A program made the position numbers and the translations under genes. Shown one piece after another: positions 17,782 to 26,592 of a stretch of 64,000 nt of DNA. The DNA lies in the NCBI RefSeq assembly GCF_951230155.1, contig NZ_CATNVD010000001.1:1-64000 (forward strand), read 5' to 3'. The stretch is from Parablautia sp. Marseille-Q6255. Lineage in GTDB: Bacteria; Bacillota; Clostridia; Lachnospirales; Lachnospiraceae. How positions within the stretch are numbered: the first letter of the stretch is position 1; every line of letters begins with the position of its first letter. The notes beneath the pieces were generated by a model. It did no database searches. It had not been told where the DNA came from and saw only the letters and a program-made list of their open reading frames with translations.

Positions 17782-17882
17782 ACAAATAGAACAAATGGGA
17801 TATGAAGTTATATTTGCTTTTTACATTCCAGTTCCAAAGAAACAAGGTTAATGAGCATAGAAAAGAAAAGGAGTGATGATTT

Positions 17883-18338
17883 ATGTTGATGCCGAGTATT
17901 TTTGGAGAAAATTTGTTTGATGAATTTTTTAATGATTTTCCGATGTATGATGTCAGAGATATGAGAAATTCTGAAAAGATGTTATATGGCGGAAGATTAG
18001 CGTCTTTTATGAAAACAGACATTAAAGAGTTGGAGAACGGTTATCAATTAGAAGTGGATTTGCCTGGACTAAAAAAAGAAGATGTAAAAGTTTCATTAGA
18101 AAATGGCTATCTAATGATCAAAGCTGTTAGAGGATTGAGTCAGGATGAACAGATTGGACATTATATTCGTAGAGAACGCTATGCAGGTTCTTGTACACGA
18201 AGCTTTTATGTAGGTGATGATGTGCAGCAAAATGATGTGAAAGGTGAATTTAAACATGGTATTTTGACATTGTTTGTTCCAAAGAGAAATGCAGAACAAA
18301 TTGTTGAGCAGAATAAATACATTGCCATTGAGGGCTGA
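17883..18338 (+). CDS. Hsp20 family small heat-shock chaperone
   Basis: A 151-residue small heat-shock protein. The alpha-crystallin domain spans about residues 40-140: YQLEVDLPGLKKEDVKVSLE, then YIRRERYAGSCTRSFYVG, then the closing GILTLFVPK strand. Such proteins bind unfolding proteins without ATP and form oligomers through the N- and C-terminal tails; the C-terminal I-x-I here is weak. AAAGGAG precedes ATG 17883. The CIRCE-like promoter upstream suggests control by HrcA and heat induction. Cytoplasmic, single-gene unit. Confidence 0.93.
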   Translation: MLMPSIFGENLFDEFFNDFPMYDVRDMRNSEKMLYGGRLASFMKTDIKELENGYQLEVDLPGLKKEDVKVSLENGYLMIKAVRGLSQDEQIGHYIRRERYAGSCTRSFYVGDDVQQNDVKGEFKHGILTLFVPKRNAEQIVEQNKYIAIEG

Positions 18339-18500
18339 CAATCGTGAATATCTTGTTTTAATGGTTATCACTGCAACCCTGATTTCGATAAGTAAAAATT
18401 GAGATTTCTTTTTATAAGTTTTGCTTCTCAAACAATCGAATAATCACTAAGCAAATGATAGTACATGAAATATAAAATCAGAATTTGGAGGAAAAGATAA

Positions 18501-19076
18501 ATGAATACTTTAAAAGCTGAAAAACGGAATATGGATGTAAAGGCCAAAAAATTGAGAAGAGAAGGCTTTGTCACAGGTAATTTATTTGGAAGAGAGATTG
18601 AAACATCAATTCCTGTGAAGATAAACAAAAAAGAAGTAGAACGCTTGTTAAAGACGAACCATAAGGGAAGTCAAATTGTACTTGCTGTAGATGAAAAGAC
18701 ATATCATGTACTGATTAAAGATGTAGTATACAATTCAATGAAACATTGTGTGGAAGAGATAGATTTTCAAGCACTTGTCAGCGGGCAAAAAGTACATTCC
18801 GTTGCAGAAATTGTATTACAGAATCATGAAAAAGTGAATACAGGAGTATTGGAAGAGTTAATGAAAGAAATTTCATATAGAGCGCTTCCAGAGGATTTGA
18901 TTGATCAAATAAGTGTGGACGTTGGAGATATGAGAGTTGGAGATACAATTCGTCTCAAGGATCTTCCAATTGCAAGCGATGAAAAAATAGAGCTACTATC
19001 GGATCTTGATGAAGTGGTTGTAACAGTAACTGCTGTTAATAATAAGATTCCAGAGGAAACTGTAACAGAAGAATAA
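18501..19076 (+). CDS. ctc: 50S ribosomal protein L25/general stress protein Ctc
   Basis: A 191-residue protein with the L25 N-terminal domain (KKLRREGFVTGNLFGREIET) that binds 5S rRNA and the longer C-terminal TL5/Ctc beta domain (VGDTIRLKDLPIASDEKIEL). The length fits Ctc rather than the short L25 of enteric bacteria. GGAGG precedes ATG 18501. In relatives it is a stress-induced ribosomal protein; lying next to hsp20 is consistent with that. A final IPEETVTEE tail is acidic as usual. Confidence 0.93.
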   Translation: MNTLKAEKRNMDVKAKKLRREGFVTGNLFGREIETSIPVKINKKEVERLLKTNHKGSQIVLAVDEKTYHVLIKDVVYNSMKHCVEEIDFQALVSGQKVHSVAEIVLQNHEKVNTGVLEELMKEISYRALPEDLIDQISVDVGDMRVGDTIRLKDLPIASDEKIELLSDLDEVVVTVTAVNNKIPEETVTEE

Positions 19077-19389
19077 TAGAAAGTACGAATACAATACAGA
19101 ATACTCAGAATTTTTTTATTACTATAATCGTATTTGGTTTCCGGGAAACCATTTTGACGTAAACAAATCACATAAAATTTATATATAAATTGAAGAAAAA
19201 ATTTAAAGGGTTTTAGCAAAGTTAAGCGAAAAAGAACGGAAAATTAAAAAAGTGTAGTATCGTTTTGAAAGCTATAAAAAGTTCCATAAATCTGAATTTT
19301 TACTTAATTTTTTAGATAAATACTTGCTTTTTCTATCAGAAGAGTCATAATGAGGGTAGAATATAATTATAGAAAGTGAGTGATTGCCG

Positions 19390-19884
19390 ATGGATCTTCA
19401 GGTATCTGATGAAGTCTCAAAGGAGTATTTGGCAGAAGTATTGCCGATTCTAAAAAATGAGGAATTTCTTTCTCTCGGCAACTTTTGTCACCATCAATGG
19501 ACAAACCGCTTAATGCACAGTATAAATGTTTCTTATGTCTCTTGGCTAATTGCCAAAAAATTTGGATGTGATGAACATGTTGCTGCAAGAGCGGGATTAC
19601 TTCATGATTTCTGCCTTTATGACTTTAAAGAAAAAACACCGACTGGTGAAGCGCAGGCTTTCTATCATCCGAAAGCGGCTGCCGAAAATAGTGAGCGTGT
19701 ATTTGCTATTAGTGACCGGGAACAAAATGCGATTCTTTCCCATATGTTTCCTCTTGGACCGATGCCGAAAAATAAAGAAGGATGGATTATTACTTTAGCA
19801 GATAAAGTATGTGCGTCTATGGAACTTTGTCATGTAGCAATAGCTTTAGAAAAAAATAATAGGATGGTAGTTTCTTCAATTTAA
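19390..19884 (+). CDS. HD-domain phosphohydrolase
   Basis: A 164-residue HD protein. The metal ligands are seen as HHQWTNRLMHS, LLHDF and ILSHMFPLG, in the order H...HD...H...D, with LADKVCAS giving the final Asp. The family hydrolyses nucleotides or other phosphoesters; the substrate here is unknown. I prefer ATG 19390 to TTG 19384 because of spacing from the weak AGTGAG site. The 313 bases before it (19077-19389) contain only an AT-rich region with a possible weak promoter TTGCTT-16-CATAAT near 19325-19352. Confidence 0.88.
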   Translation: MDLQVSDEVSKEYLAEVLPILKNEEFLSLGNFCHHQWTNRLMHSINVSYVSWLIAKKFGCDEHVAARAGLLHDFCLYDFKEKTPTGEAQAFYHPKAAAENSERVFAISDREQNAILSHMFPLGPMPKNKEGWIITLADKVCASMELCHVAIALEKNNRMVVSSI

Positions 19885-19906
19885 TTATTGGCAAACAATG
19901 AAAAAA

Positions 19907-19947
19907 GGTGTTACAAGTTTTTAAATAAGCCTGTAGCATCTTTTTTT
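19907..19947 (+). terminator. Terminator after the HD gene
   Basis: GGTGTTACAAG (19907-19917) pairs with CTGTAGCATC (19931-19940) using G-T pairs and is followed by seven T's. The remaining bases to 20137 are AT-rich and should hold the promoter of the next gene. Confidence 0.75.
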
Positions 19948-20137
19948 ATTTTACTTGAAAAAAAGGTAAGCGGTATTTTTATGTATGATGCAGAAAATTT
20001 TGCAATTTTTTTTAGCTATTTCAATGCTTGATCTGTAGCTGATTTGTGATTGACTTAATGCTTGCGTTTCTTAGTGATTTATCGTAGAATAATTTTACTA
20101 ATTTGGGTGTAAAACAAATCACAGGAGGTTATACGCT

Positions 20138-21799
20138 ATGAAAAGAAATATATTCCATAATATTTCAAAAAAGGCAGTAGCATTTTTAGCAGCTACTGTT
20201 ATGGTAACTGCTGGAACAACGACTGCATGGGCAGAGTCTTCTTATCAGAATGCAGAACAAACGGTATTGGATTCTTTTGTAGCTTCCATAACAGAGAGGT
20301 GGAACGCACAAATGGAAGAAGTAGAGAATCATTCGCAGGCTACCAATCTTATTGTAAATTTTAAGTTGGAAGATACAACTAAGTATCTTTTGAATTTTTT
20401 AACCTCAATGGATTTTTCCTGGCTAAATAATATTGCACTTTCGGTGAATACGGCAGTGAACCAAAAAAGCGAAGAAATTGATATGAATTTGCAGTTAAAT
20501 GGTAGTCAGATCTTACAATTTTTGGAGCAAGTGAACATTTCTAATGCGGAAATTTACATGAAGGTGCCGGAGCTTTTTGATGGAAGTATCAAAGTTCCGA
20601 TGGAGGTCACCGGAAATGTGACTATGCCAGATGGAACCACACAAGAAATGTCTCCACAAGAAGCACAACAATTTTTAACGTCCATGTCTGACGTAACAAC
20701 GTTTTTGCCAGATACAGCAACGACAGCGGAGCTCCTTAACAGGTATAAAGATATTGTACTTGCGGAAATAGAAGATGGAGCAGAAGCTAAAGAACAAGAA
20801 CTAGTAATTGAAGGTGTGAGAGAAAACTGTACTCTTTATGAGGGACGCATATATGAGGAAAATTTTTATAATATAGCAGAGAAAGTTCTCAATACGGCAA
20901 GAGAAGATGAACAGCTGAAAGCTGTTATTGAAAAGTTTGGTGAACTTAGTCAAATACCTGATATTTATGTACAGTTCCAGGCTGCGATTGATGACGGGTT
21001 GGTATCTATTGCAAAGAATGCAGCGGAAGATGCGGGGTTGGATGTTTATTTTTTCTCACGGTTATGGTTAGATGCAAACGGTAACGTAACTGGAAGACAG
21101 TTTGGAATGTCAGACGATATTACAACAATAGAATTATTTTCTTGGTATAGTATACAAGAAGGCGATACGTCAGCACTAACTGTGGAGTTCTCTGATGGTG
21201 AGCAGAGATTTTTGCTGTCAGGAAATGGAATGATAACTGCTGATGGAAGTTTGGATGGAAATTACCGGGTGATATTTGATGATGCACCTGTATTGGATAT
21301 TGCAGTATCCGATTATATAGAAAGTGATACAGATTTCATTGGTTCCTATACATTAAGTCTTGATCCAACCATGAGCGATCAGGAAACCTATACTGCTTTT
21401 GGTACATATCAATTGGTATTCGATATTAAAAGTAGTGCAGCAGACAAGGATGCAATTATAGAGATTAGCCTACTTCAGAATGAAATATCTCTTGCCAGTT
21501 TGACCTTAACTACTGTATATGGTGAAAATGCAGAGATTCCTGAATTGGGAGAGTTGGAGCCAATATATAATCTGAATGTGGAAACGGATGGAATAACTTT
21601 TATAGAAAACTTGGATTGGAGTCCATTTCTAAAAAAATTGATGGATGCAGGTATGCCAGAAGAACTGGTGCAGGCTGTAGATACTATGATTGTAAGTTCT
21701 TTGTATGGAGAAGAACAATATGAAGATACGGAAAATGAAGATACAGAAGAAACTTATGCGGAAAGTGTAACTGTAAATACCTCTGATACTGTAAAATAA
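20138..21799 (+). CDS. Secreted protein of unknown function (553 aa)
   Basis: The N-terminus is a clear Sec signal peptide: basic start, hydrophobic AVAFLAATVMVTAG, and a likely cut after AWA (about residue 32). The rest has no membrane segment or cell-wall anchor motif. It is rich in Asp, Glu, Thr and beta-type repeats such as NVTMPDGTTQEMSPQEAQQF, resembling the beta-solenoid or LolA-like proteins of clostridia, but I do not recognise a family. A Glu/Asp-rich tail (EEQYEDTENEDTEET) ends it. AGGAGG precedes ATG 20138 by seven bases. Confidence 0.8.
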   Translation: MKRNIFHNISKKAVAFLAATVMVTAGTTTAWAESSYQNAEQTVLDSFVASITERWNAQMEEVENHSQATNLIVNFKLEDTTKYLLNFLTSMDFSWLNNIALSVNTAVNQKSEEIDMNLQLNGSQILQFLEQVNISNAEIYMKVPELFDGSIKVPMEVTGNVTMPDGTTQEMSPQEAQQFLTSMSDVTTFLPDTATTAELLNRYKDIVLAEIEDGAEAKEQELVIEGVRENCTLYEGRIYEENFYNIAEKVLNTAREDEQLKAVIEKFGELSQIPDIYVQFQAAIDDGLVSIAKNAAEDAGLDVYFFSRLWLDANGNVTGRQFGMSDDITTIELFSWYSIQEGDTSALTVEFSDGEQRFLLSGNGMITADGSLDGNYRVIFDDAPVLDIAVSDYIESDTDFIGSYTLSLDPTMSDQETYTAFGTYQLVFDIKSSAADKDAIIEISLLQNEISLASLTLTTVYGENAEIPELGELEPIYNLNVETDGITFIENLDWSPFLKKLMDAGMPEELVQAVDTMIVSSLYGEEQYEDTENEDTEETYAESVTVNTSDTVK

Positions 21800-21819
21800 T
21801 ATAGTCAATAAAAGGAAAG

Positions 21820-21870
21820 AACTAAGAAAGAGTACATTGCATCAGCTGGTATATTCCTTCTTAGTTTTTC
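21820..21870 (+). terminator. Terminator after the secreted protein gene
   Basis: AACTAAGAA (21820-21828) pairs perfectly with TTCTTAGTT (21858-21866), followed by TTTT. Confidence 0.75.
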
Positions 21871-22041
21871 CTATTTGGGAATGGGTTATGATTATTTAGT
21901 AAACGACTACATAAATGGGAAATAGAGCAAAAGGCAAATGGATCCTTGATATTTGAATAACAATTATCACTAAAAAGATTAGAACATTAGATTACTTACA
22001 ATTCCGGCAATGCTGAGAATTTAAATTGTGGAGGTTGCATA

Positions 22042-22227
22042 ATGAATATTATTTATACGGTTCTAGCCGCCATAGTAGGTATGGCTTTAGTAATTACTGT
22101 TGATATAGGAATAACGAAAATATTTAATAACAAAAGCTTTTTGCAAAAAAATTATATAAAAATGCCGTTGTCTTATTTTATCAGATTTTTTGTTTTCCTT
22201 TTAATTATACGATTATTTTTTTCGTAA
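22042..22227 (+). CDS. Small membrane protein (61 aa)
   Basis: Two hydrophobic segments, residues 3-25 (YTVLAAIVGMALVITVDIGI) and 44-60 (YFIRFFVFLLIIRLFF), joined by a basic loop. GGAGG lies eight bases before ATG 22042. The family is not recognised. It leads a small cluster with two other short membrane-type genes, which suggests a common membrane role. Confidence 0.6.
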   Translation: MNIIYTVLAAIVGMALVITVDIGITKIFNNKSFLQKNYIKMPLSYFIRFFVFLLIIRLFFS

Positions 22228-22292
22228 AGATAACATTCAAACAATATTTTGAGAAGAAATTCATATGTAAATTAAAGTGCAGGGAAGCAAAA

Positions 22293-22521
22293 ATGATTAC
22301 TTGTCTTATCTTTTTGGCATTCATCTTGTTGGTTAATCTACCATCTATCGTACAAAAAAAGCCTTGCTTATAAGTCAGTAAATGGAGATTATCAAACAGA
22401 AAACGGTCCATTAAAAATAATTGAATGGTTTAAGCTCTATCCACTTAAAAAGTTATTATTGATTTTTATGGCTCTTTTGTGCATATATTTCCCTAAGAGG
22501 ATTGGAAGCATTTTGGAATGA
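22293..22521 (+). pseudogene. Small membrane protein gene broken in an A7 run
   Basis: ATG 22293 begins MITCLIFLAFILLVNLPSIV, a membrane helix. The frame then stops, but a +1 shift in the A7 run at 22354-22360 continues as SLAYKSVNGDYQ and a second helix (KLLLIFMALLCIYF) to TGA 22521. That stop overlaps the start of the next gene, as expected for a real coupled gene. Either a single extra A in the sequence or a true mutation. Confidence 0.65.
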
Positions 22522-22954
22522 AAAATATCAGATGTTAATTGGAATAGAACTATTTTTTATTGGGTTTACTTTACTAAGTGCATATAAAATATGGAATTAT
22601 GTCAAAACACCTTATCATTGTGCAATTGTTTTAAAAAAGTTCTATTCCAAAGCAGATTTGGAGTATGAAGTTAGAGGTGAAAAATTTGAATACGTTCAAT
22701 TTGAAAATTCCATATTGCAAAAAGCAGTTTGCATGCTTGACAGTAAAAATTGGTTAATTATAAATGGGATACTTTATGCCAAAAAGTATATGACAAATTT
22801 TAAATATATGTTTATGGGGAATACAAATACCATATGGATTACATATTATGGCGGTAAAGGATTGATTCTTCCTTTCTCAGACGGTGATTTATCAGGAGAT
22901 AGAGGGAAAGAAGTAAAACAAGTGCTACAGCGTGCCATGGAGAAGTTTCAATAA
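22502..22954 (+). CDS. Membrane-anchored unknown protein (150 aa)
   Basis: TTG 22502 with AGAGGA nearby. One membrane helix (residues about 10-29), then a cytoplasmic or outer domain of about 115 residues with WLIINGILYAKKY and LPFSDGDLSG. It resembles small PH-like or YcxB-like membrane proteins of Firmicutes in layout, but the match is not strong enough to name. It overlaps the preceding broken gene by 20 bases. Confidence 0.6.
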   Translation: MEAFWNEKYQMLIGIELFFIGFTLLSAYKIWNYVKTPYHCAIVLKKFYSKADLEYEVRGEKFEYVQFENSILQKAVCMLDSKNWLIINGILYAKKYMTNFKYMFMGNTNTIWITYYGGKGLILPFSDGDLSGDRGKEVKQVLQRAMEKFQ

Positions 22955-23060
22955 AAAAATAGGACTAGGAAGAAATTTTTTAACCATAGGATTTACGAAA
23001 CACAAGTAATATAATTTTTAGTTTGGTTATATATGAAAACCATTTATTAAAGAATATTTA

Positions 23061-23133
23061 TGGTAGATAACAATCAGCTCCCCTTTGGTGAATTGATTTT
23101 GACAACTTAATTTCTACCATTTGGAGCTGATTG
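23061..23133. repeat. Interlocked inverted repeats in an intergenic region
   Basis: CAATCAGCTCC (23071-23081) pairs perfectly with GGAGCTGATTG (23123-23133). TGGTAGA (23061-23067) pairs with TCTACCA (23113-23119). The two pairs interleave, so they can only form a pseudoknot or two alternative folds. It lies in a 289-base gap and could be a terminator for either strand or a trace of an insertion sequence end. No other gene is supported in 22955-23243. Confidence 0.55.
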
Positions 23134-23243
23134 CTGCTATAAATTCAGAATGAAGAGGTTTGCCATGACTTACAAAAAGCTGGATATGTGGGGCTTTGCT
23201 TGTGGCTATTATTTACGAAAGAGGAGAAGGTAAACTATTCTTA

Positions 23244-24554
23244 TTAAAATAATCTTTCGATATTTTTCTGCACTTTTTGATTTAACTGGATGTATTGGTC
23301 TGCTTCCTCTCTGGAAAAACCTTCTAGTACTGTTTGCCGATAGGCAGAAGAGATAGTTGAAAAATCCAATAAAATTGAGTCCGCGGTTTCCTGAAAAACA
23401 ACGACAAATTTTCTGGTGGAATGTTTTGTTTCTACTTTAATCAGTCCTCTGTGCGTCAAACGTTGCAGGAGAGAGGATAGGGTAGAAGGAGAAATCCCAG
23501 TAAAATCAGCCAACTCTTTTCGGGTAGTGCCATGGTGAGAATCAAATAAGCAGAAAAGTAACCAAATTTCCTGAGTGGTTAAATTATTTTTCTGGGCAAT
23601 AGGTTCTAGGTAATAGTCCAGAAGTTTTTTACTACGATAGCAGTCTTTTAACGGACCTTGTCCTATAAGGGTCTCTTTTGATACAAAGTTTCGTTCTTCC
23701 CCCAACTTTTTAGTACCGGACAAAATGGAGGGAAGAACCGTTCCATCATTGGCAGCATCAATGAGAAAGCGGTAGACTCGAAGCTGATTCTTTTCATAAT
23801 CTTTTTCTGTCAATATATGCTTATAAAAATTGTTATAATACTCAAAAACCATCAGTTTCATTTTGATCGTCTGAGTAATGCTCATACCTTGATTAACCAA
23901 AGATCCCTTTGTATTGACATAATAATAGAGCGGTATTGGCAAAGCATAGAGTGTCTTAGTATGGCGAAGGTATTCCAAATTAAACATAAAATCTTCACAC
24001 CAGCTGATAGTTGGATCCATTTTAAGCTGGTACGTTTCGATAAGTTCCTTTCGATATAATTTATTCCAAAGCACTCCATAGTAAAAGTCTGCAGGATTTT
24101 CCAACATGTAAGCGGCAAATTCTTCCGTAGTCAGTAATCCTTCTTCATCAATATTTCCTTTTTGAGAAACTCGTTTTCCAGAAACACGATAAAAATCGCA
24201 AATGACCATGTCGCACTTATTAGCCAAAATGGCACTACTTAGTAAGCGCATGGCATTGGGCGTAATCCAGTCGTCACTATCCAAAAATTGTATATAGGTT
24301 CCCTTTGCCAGCTTAAGAGCTAAATTTCTGGAAGCAGATACCCCAGAGTTTTCTTGATGAATGACCCGAACTCTGGAATCCTTTTTTTCATAGCTGTCAC
24401 AAATAGAGCCAGAATTATCAGTGCTCCCATCATCTATTATCAAAACTTCAAAATCAGTATATTCTTGTTTTAAAACACTGTCTAGGCAACGTACAATGGT
24501 CATTTCTGCATTATATACAGGAATGATTATGGTAATCATGGGATTTGCAATCAT
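23244..24554 (-). CDS. Family 2 glycosyltransferase fused to a MarR-type DNA-binding domain
   Basis: A 436-residue fusion. Residues 1-230 form a GT-A family 2 glycosyltransferase: ITIIIPVYNAE, VLIIDDGSTDNSG and the metal-binding FLDSDDW. Residues about 320-436 form a MarR-like winged helix: NLTTQEIWLLFCLFDSHH, the recognition part RKELADFTGISPSTLSSLL, and the wing RGLIKVETKHSTRKF. No membrane segment is visible. The enzyme would transfer a sugar to an unknown acceptor; the MarR part suggests that the same protein senses a ligand or binds DNA. AAGGAG precedes ATG 24554. It is the last gene of the minus-strand series with cardiolipin synthase. Confidence 0.85.
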   Translation of the reverse strand: MIANPMITIIIPVYNAEMTIVRCLDSVLKQEYTDFEVLIIDDGSTDNSGSICDSYEKKDSRVRVIHQENSGVSASRNLALKLAKGTYIQFLDSDDWITPNAMRLLSSAILANKCDMVICDFYRVSGKRVSQKGNIDEEGLLTTEEFAAYMLENPADFYYGVLWNKLYRKELIETYQLKMDPTISWCEDFMFNLEYLRHTKTLYALPIPLYYYVNTKGSLVNQGMSITQTIKMKLMVFEYYNNFYKHILTEKDYEKNQLRVYRFLIDAANDGTVLPSILSGTKKLGEERNFVSKETLIGQGPLKDCYRSKKLLDYYLEPIAQKNNLTTQEIWLLFCLFDSHHGTTRKELADFTGISPSTLSSLLQRLTHRGLIKVETKHSTRKFVVVFQETADSILLDFSTISSAYRQTVLEGFSREEADQYIQLNQKVQKNIERLF

Positions 24555-24580
24555 AGATACTCCTTTATTTTGTATACTTT

Positions 24581-25984
24581 CTATAAAATTGGCGCAAGCA
24601 AAAGGAACACACTTTCCATTAACTTTTCTTTTTGCCCCCGGTTTTGAAATTGTTCCAAGGTATAACTGGTACAGTCATTGATATCTTTCTGAAAGAGATG
24701 AATATACTGTTTGACAAGTTCATTTGTATAAAAAACGCCACAGATTTCGTCATCAACCAGGAGACTGCGCATATCCATATTAACAGAACCTATACAGCAG
24801 AGCTCTTCGTCAATTACCATTGTTTTTGCATGGATATATCCGTGATATTTATAAACGGACGCTCCATATTGCATAAGTTGGCCACAATAAAATGTAGTGA
24901 CAGGATCCAAAAAGAAACTTGCTTTGATTCCTGGAATCATCAGCTCAATTTTAACACCAGCTGCCGCTGCTGTTTTTAAAGCATCTAAAATGGAGGCATC
25001 TGGAATAAAGTAAGGAGTTTGTATACGGATGGAAGAGCGAGCGCTGCGAATCATGCTGAGATAGCACATTTTTACAGATTCTTTTGTAGTGTCCGCGCCA
25101 CCAATAATAAACTGACAGAAATTTTTTGTTATTTTTTCACGGTTTCCAAGCATCGGAATAATGTGAGCAACTGTATCGGCACAATGTTTCTGGCGGATGG
25201 AACAGAGCCAGTCTGTCAGAAAATATTCATCTAGGATGTGGGTACAGGTACCGGTTAGACGGATCTGAGTATCGCGCCAGGGATTTTTGACTTTTGCAAG
25301 ATTAGCATATTGTTTTCCGATATTCATACCGCCAATGTAAGAAATATAATGATCAATAGTTACAATTTTACGATGGCTGCGGTAATGTGTTAGATAGGGT
25401 TTGACGCGGATTACTTTTCCACCGACCTCTTTTAACGGACGAAACATACTAGCGGGACTGGAAAGATTAGCAATAAAATCAAATAATACTAATACTTCCA
25501 CACCTTCCGCTGCTTTTTGGGTTAAAGCATTCACAAAGGCTGTTCCAACTTCATCATGATGGATTGTGTAAAATTCTACGAAAATACATGTTTTCGCCTG
25601 CGCAATATCTTTAAAAAGTTGTTCGTAATGGCTGCGTCCGTTGGTATAGAAAGAGGCCGTTTCATATGAAGTAAGCTCACTGTGATTGTAAACATTATTA
25701 AAACAAATTACCTGTGCATCCTCCGCAGAAAGACATTCCTCGGGAATAATGGGAATTGTATTAGTTTCTAATGGAGAGGCACAGAATTTTAAACGTCTTT
25801 TTCGTAAAAATGAAGTCAAACGAATACCGACTGTATTCCCGAAAATCAGATAGAGAAAAACTCCAGCATAAGGGATACATACCATGACAAGCACCCACAA
25901 AAGGGCTTCTGTGGGGCGTTTTCGTTCTAAAAAAATAACTGCTAAGATCAAAAAGATATAAATTGCAAGAAAAATAAGTTTCAT
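24581..25984 (-). CDS. cls: Cardiolipin synthase
   Basis: A 467-residue phospholipase-D-type enzyme. Two N-terminal membrane helices (residues about 3-45) are followed by two HKD motifs: SHRKIVTIDHYISYIGGMN and HAKTMVIDEELCCIGSVNMD. The pair of HKD motifs joins two phosphatidylglycerols into cardiolipin at the membrane. The start is taken at ATG 25984, six bases from GGGGGG; the track-like ATG 25990 lies directly against that site. It is adjacent to the PgsA-like gene, which would make its substrate. Confidence 0.93.
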   Translation of the reverse strand: MKLIFLAIYIFLILAVIFLERKRPTEALLWVLVMVCIPYAGVFLYLIFGNTVGIRLTSFLRKRRLKFCASPLETNTIPIIPEECLSAEDAQVICFNNVYNHSELTSYETASFYTNGRSHYEQLFKDIAQAKTCIFVEFYTIHHDEVGTAFVNALTQKAAEGVEVLVLFDFIANLSSPASMFRPLKEVGGKVIRVKPYLTHYRSHRKIVTIDHYISYIGGMNIGKQYANLAKVKNPWRDTQIRLTGTCTHILDEYFLTDWLCSIRQKHCADTVAHIIPMLGNREKITKNFCQFIIGGADTTKESVKMCYLSMIRSARSSIRIQTPYFIPDASILDALKTAAAAGVKIELMIPGIKASFFLDPVTTFYCGQLMQYGASVYKYHGYIHAKTMVIDEELCCIGSVNMDMRSLLVDDEICGVFYTNELVKQYIHLFQKDINDCTSYTLEQFQNRGQKEKLMESVFLLLAPIL

Positions 25985-26021
25985 AACCATCCCCCCATAA
26001 GACCATGTAGATAAAAAAGAG

Positions 26022-26588
26022 TTATTCTTTTTGTTTCATTTTTCGAAAAACAGGAATATACAAACAAAGTGTAATTCCCATTACTACCATCATTATTACA
26101 ATCAGTCCATTCGTAAAAATAGGAGGCAAATGAAAGCCTAAAAATAAAATCAGCATTCCAATAAACAAAATGGTTGTACAAATTTTTCCAAACCACATGG
26201 CGCCATCTAACATTTCACCTTTTTTCAGAAAGTAAAGTCCCATGAAAGCCATATATCCCTCTTTTACAGCCATTAAAATGATAAGTGCCCACATTAATGG
26301 ATAACGATAAGCCAAACAGAAAGCTAAGGCGGCGTGTGTCAACTTGTCGGCAACGGGATCTAATACTTTCCCAAGTTCTGTAATCATATGGAAATGACGA
26401 GCAACAAAACCATCCAGAAGATCAGTCAGACTGGAAAACAATACGATAGCAGCAACAATCCAAATGTCTTTTCTTGTTTCAGCAGTAACATAGAGATAGC
26501 AAAAAACAGGAATCAACAGAATTCGTAAATAACTCATTAAATTAGGAATTGAAAAAATTTCTTTGTGAGTTAATTTCTTGTGGTTCAT
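26022..26588 (-). CDS. CDP-diacylglycerol-glycerol-3-phosphate phosphatidyltransferase (PgsA-like)
   Basis: A 188-residue membrane enzyme with the CDP-alcohol phosphotransferase motif D-G-x2-A-R-x8-G-x3-D-x3-D, read here as DGFVARHFHMITELGKVLD followed by PVADK (about residues 55-80), and about five membrane helices. It would make phosphatidylglycerol phosphate, feeding the cardiolipin synthase next door. Other CDP-alcohol substrates cannot be excluded. It ends four bases from the DegV stop codon region upstream on the same strand. Confidence 0.88.
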   Translation of the reverse strand: MNHKKLTHKEIFSIPNLMSYLRILLIPVFCYLYVTAETRKDIWIVAAIVLFSSLTDLLDGFVARHFHMITELGKVLDPVADKLTHAALAFCLAYRYPLMWALIILMAVKEGYMAFMGLYFLKKGEMLDGAMWFGKICTTILFIGMLILFLGFHLPPIFTNGLIVIMMVVMGITLCLYIPVFRKMKQKE

Positions 26589-26592
26589 AAAA

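Noticed and set aside
17669-17851. Plus-strand 60-residue frame before hsp20
   Set aside because: It covers the CIRCE-like operator and promoter and has no ribosome-binding site.
25019-25234. Plus-strand frames within cardiolipin synthase
   Set aside because: Antisense to a well-supported enzyme with both HKD motifs.
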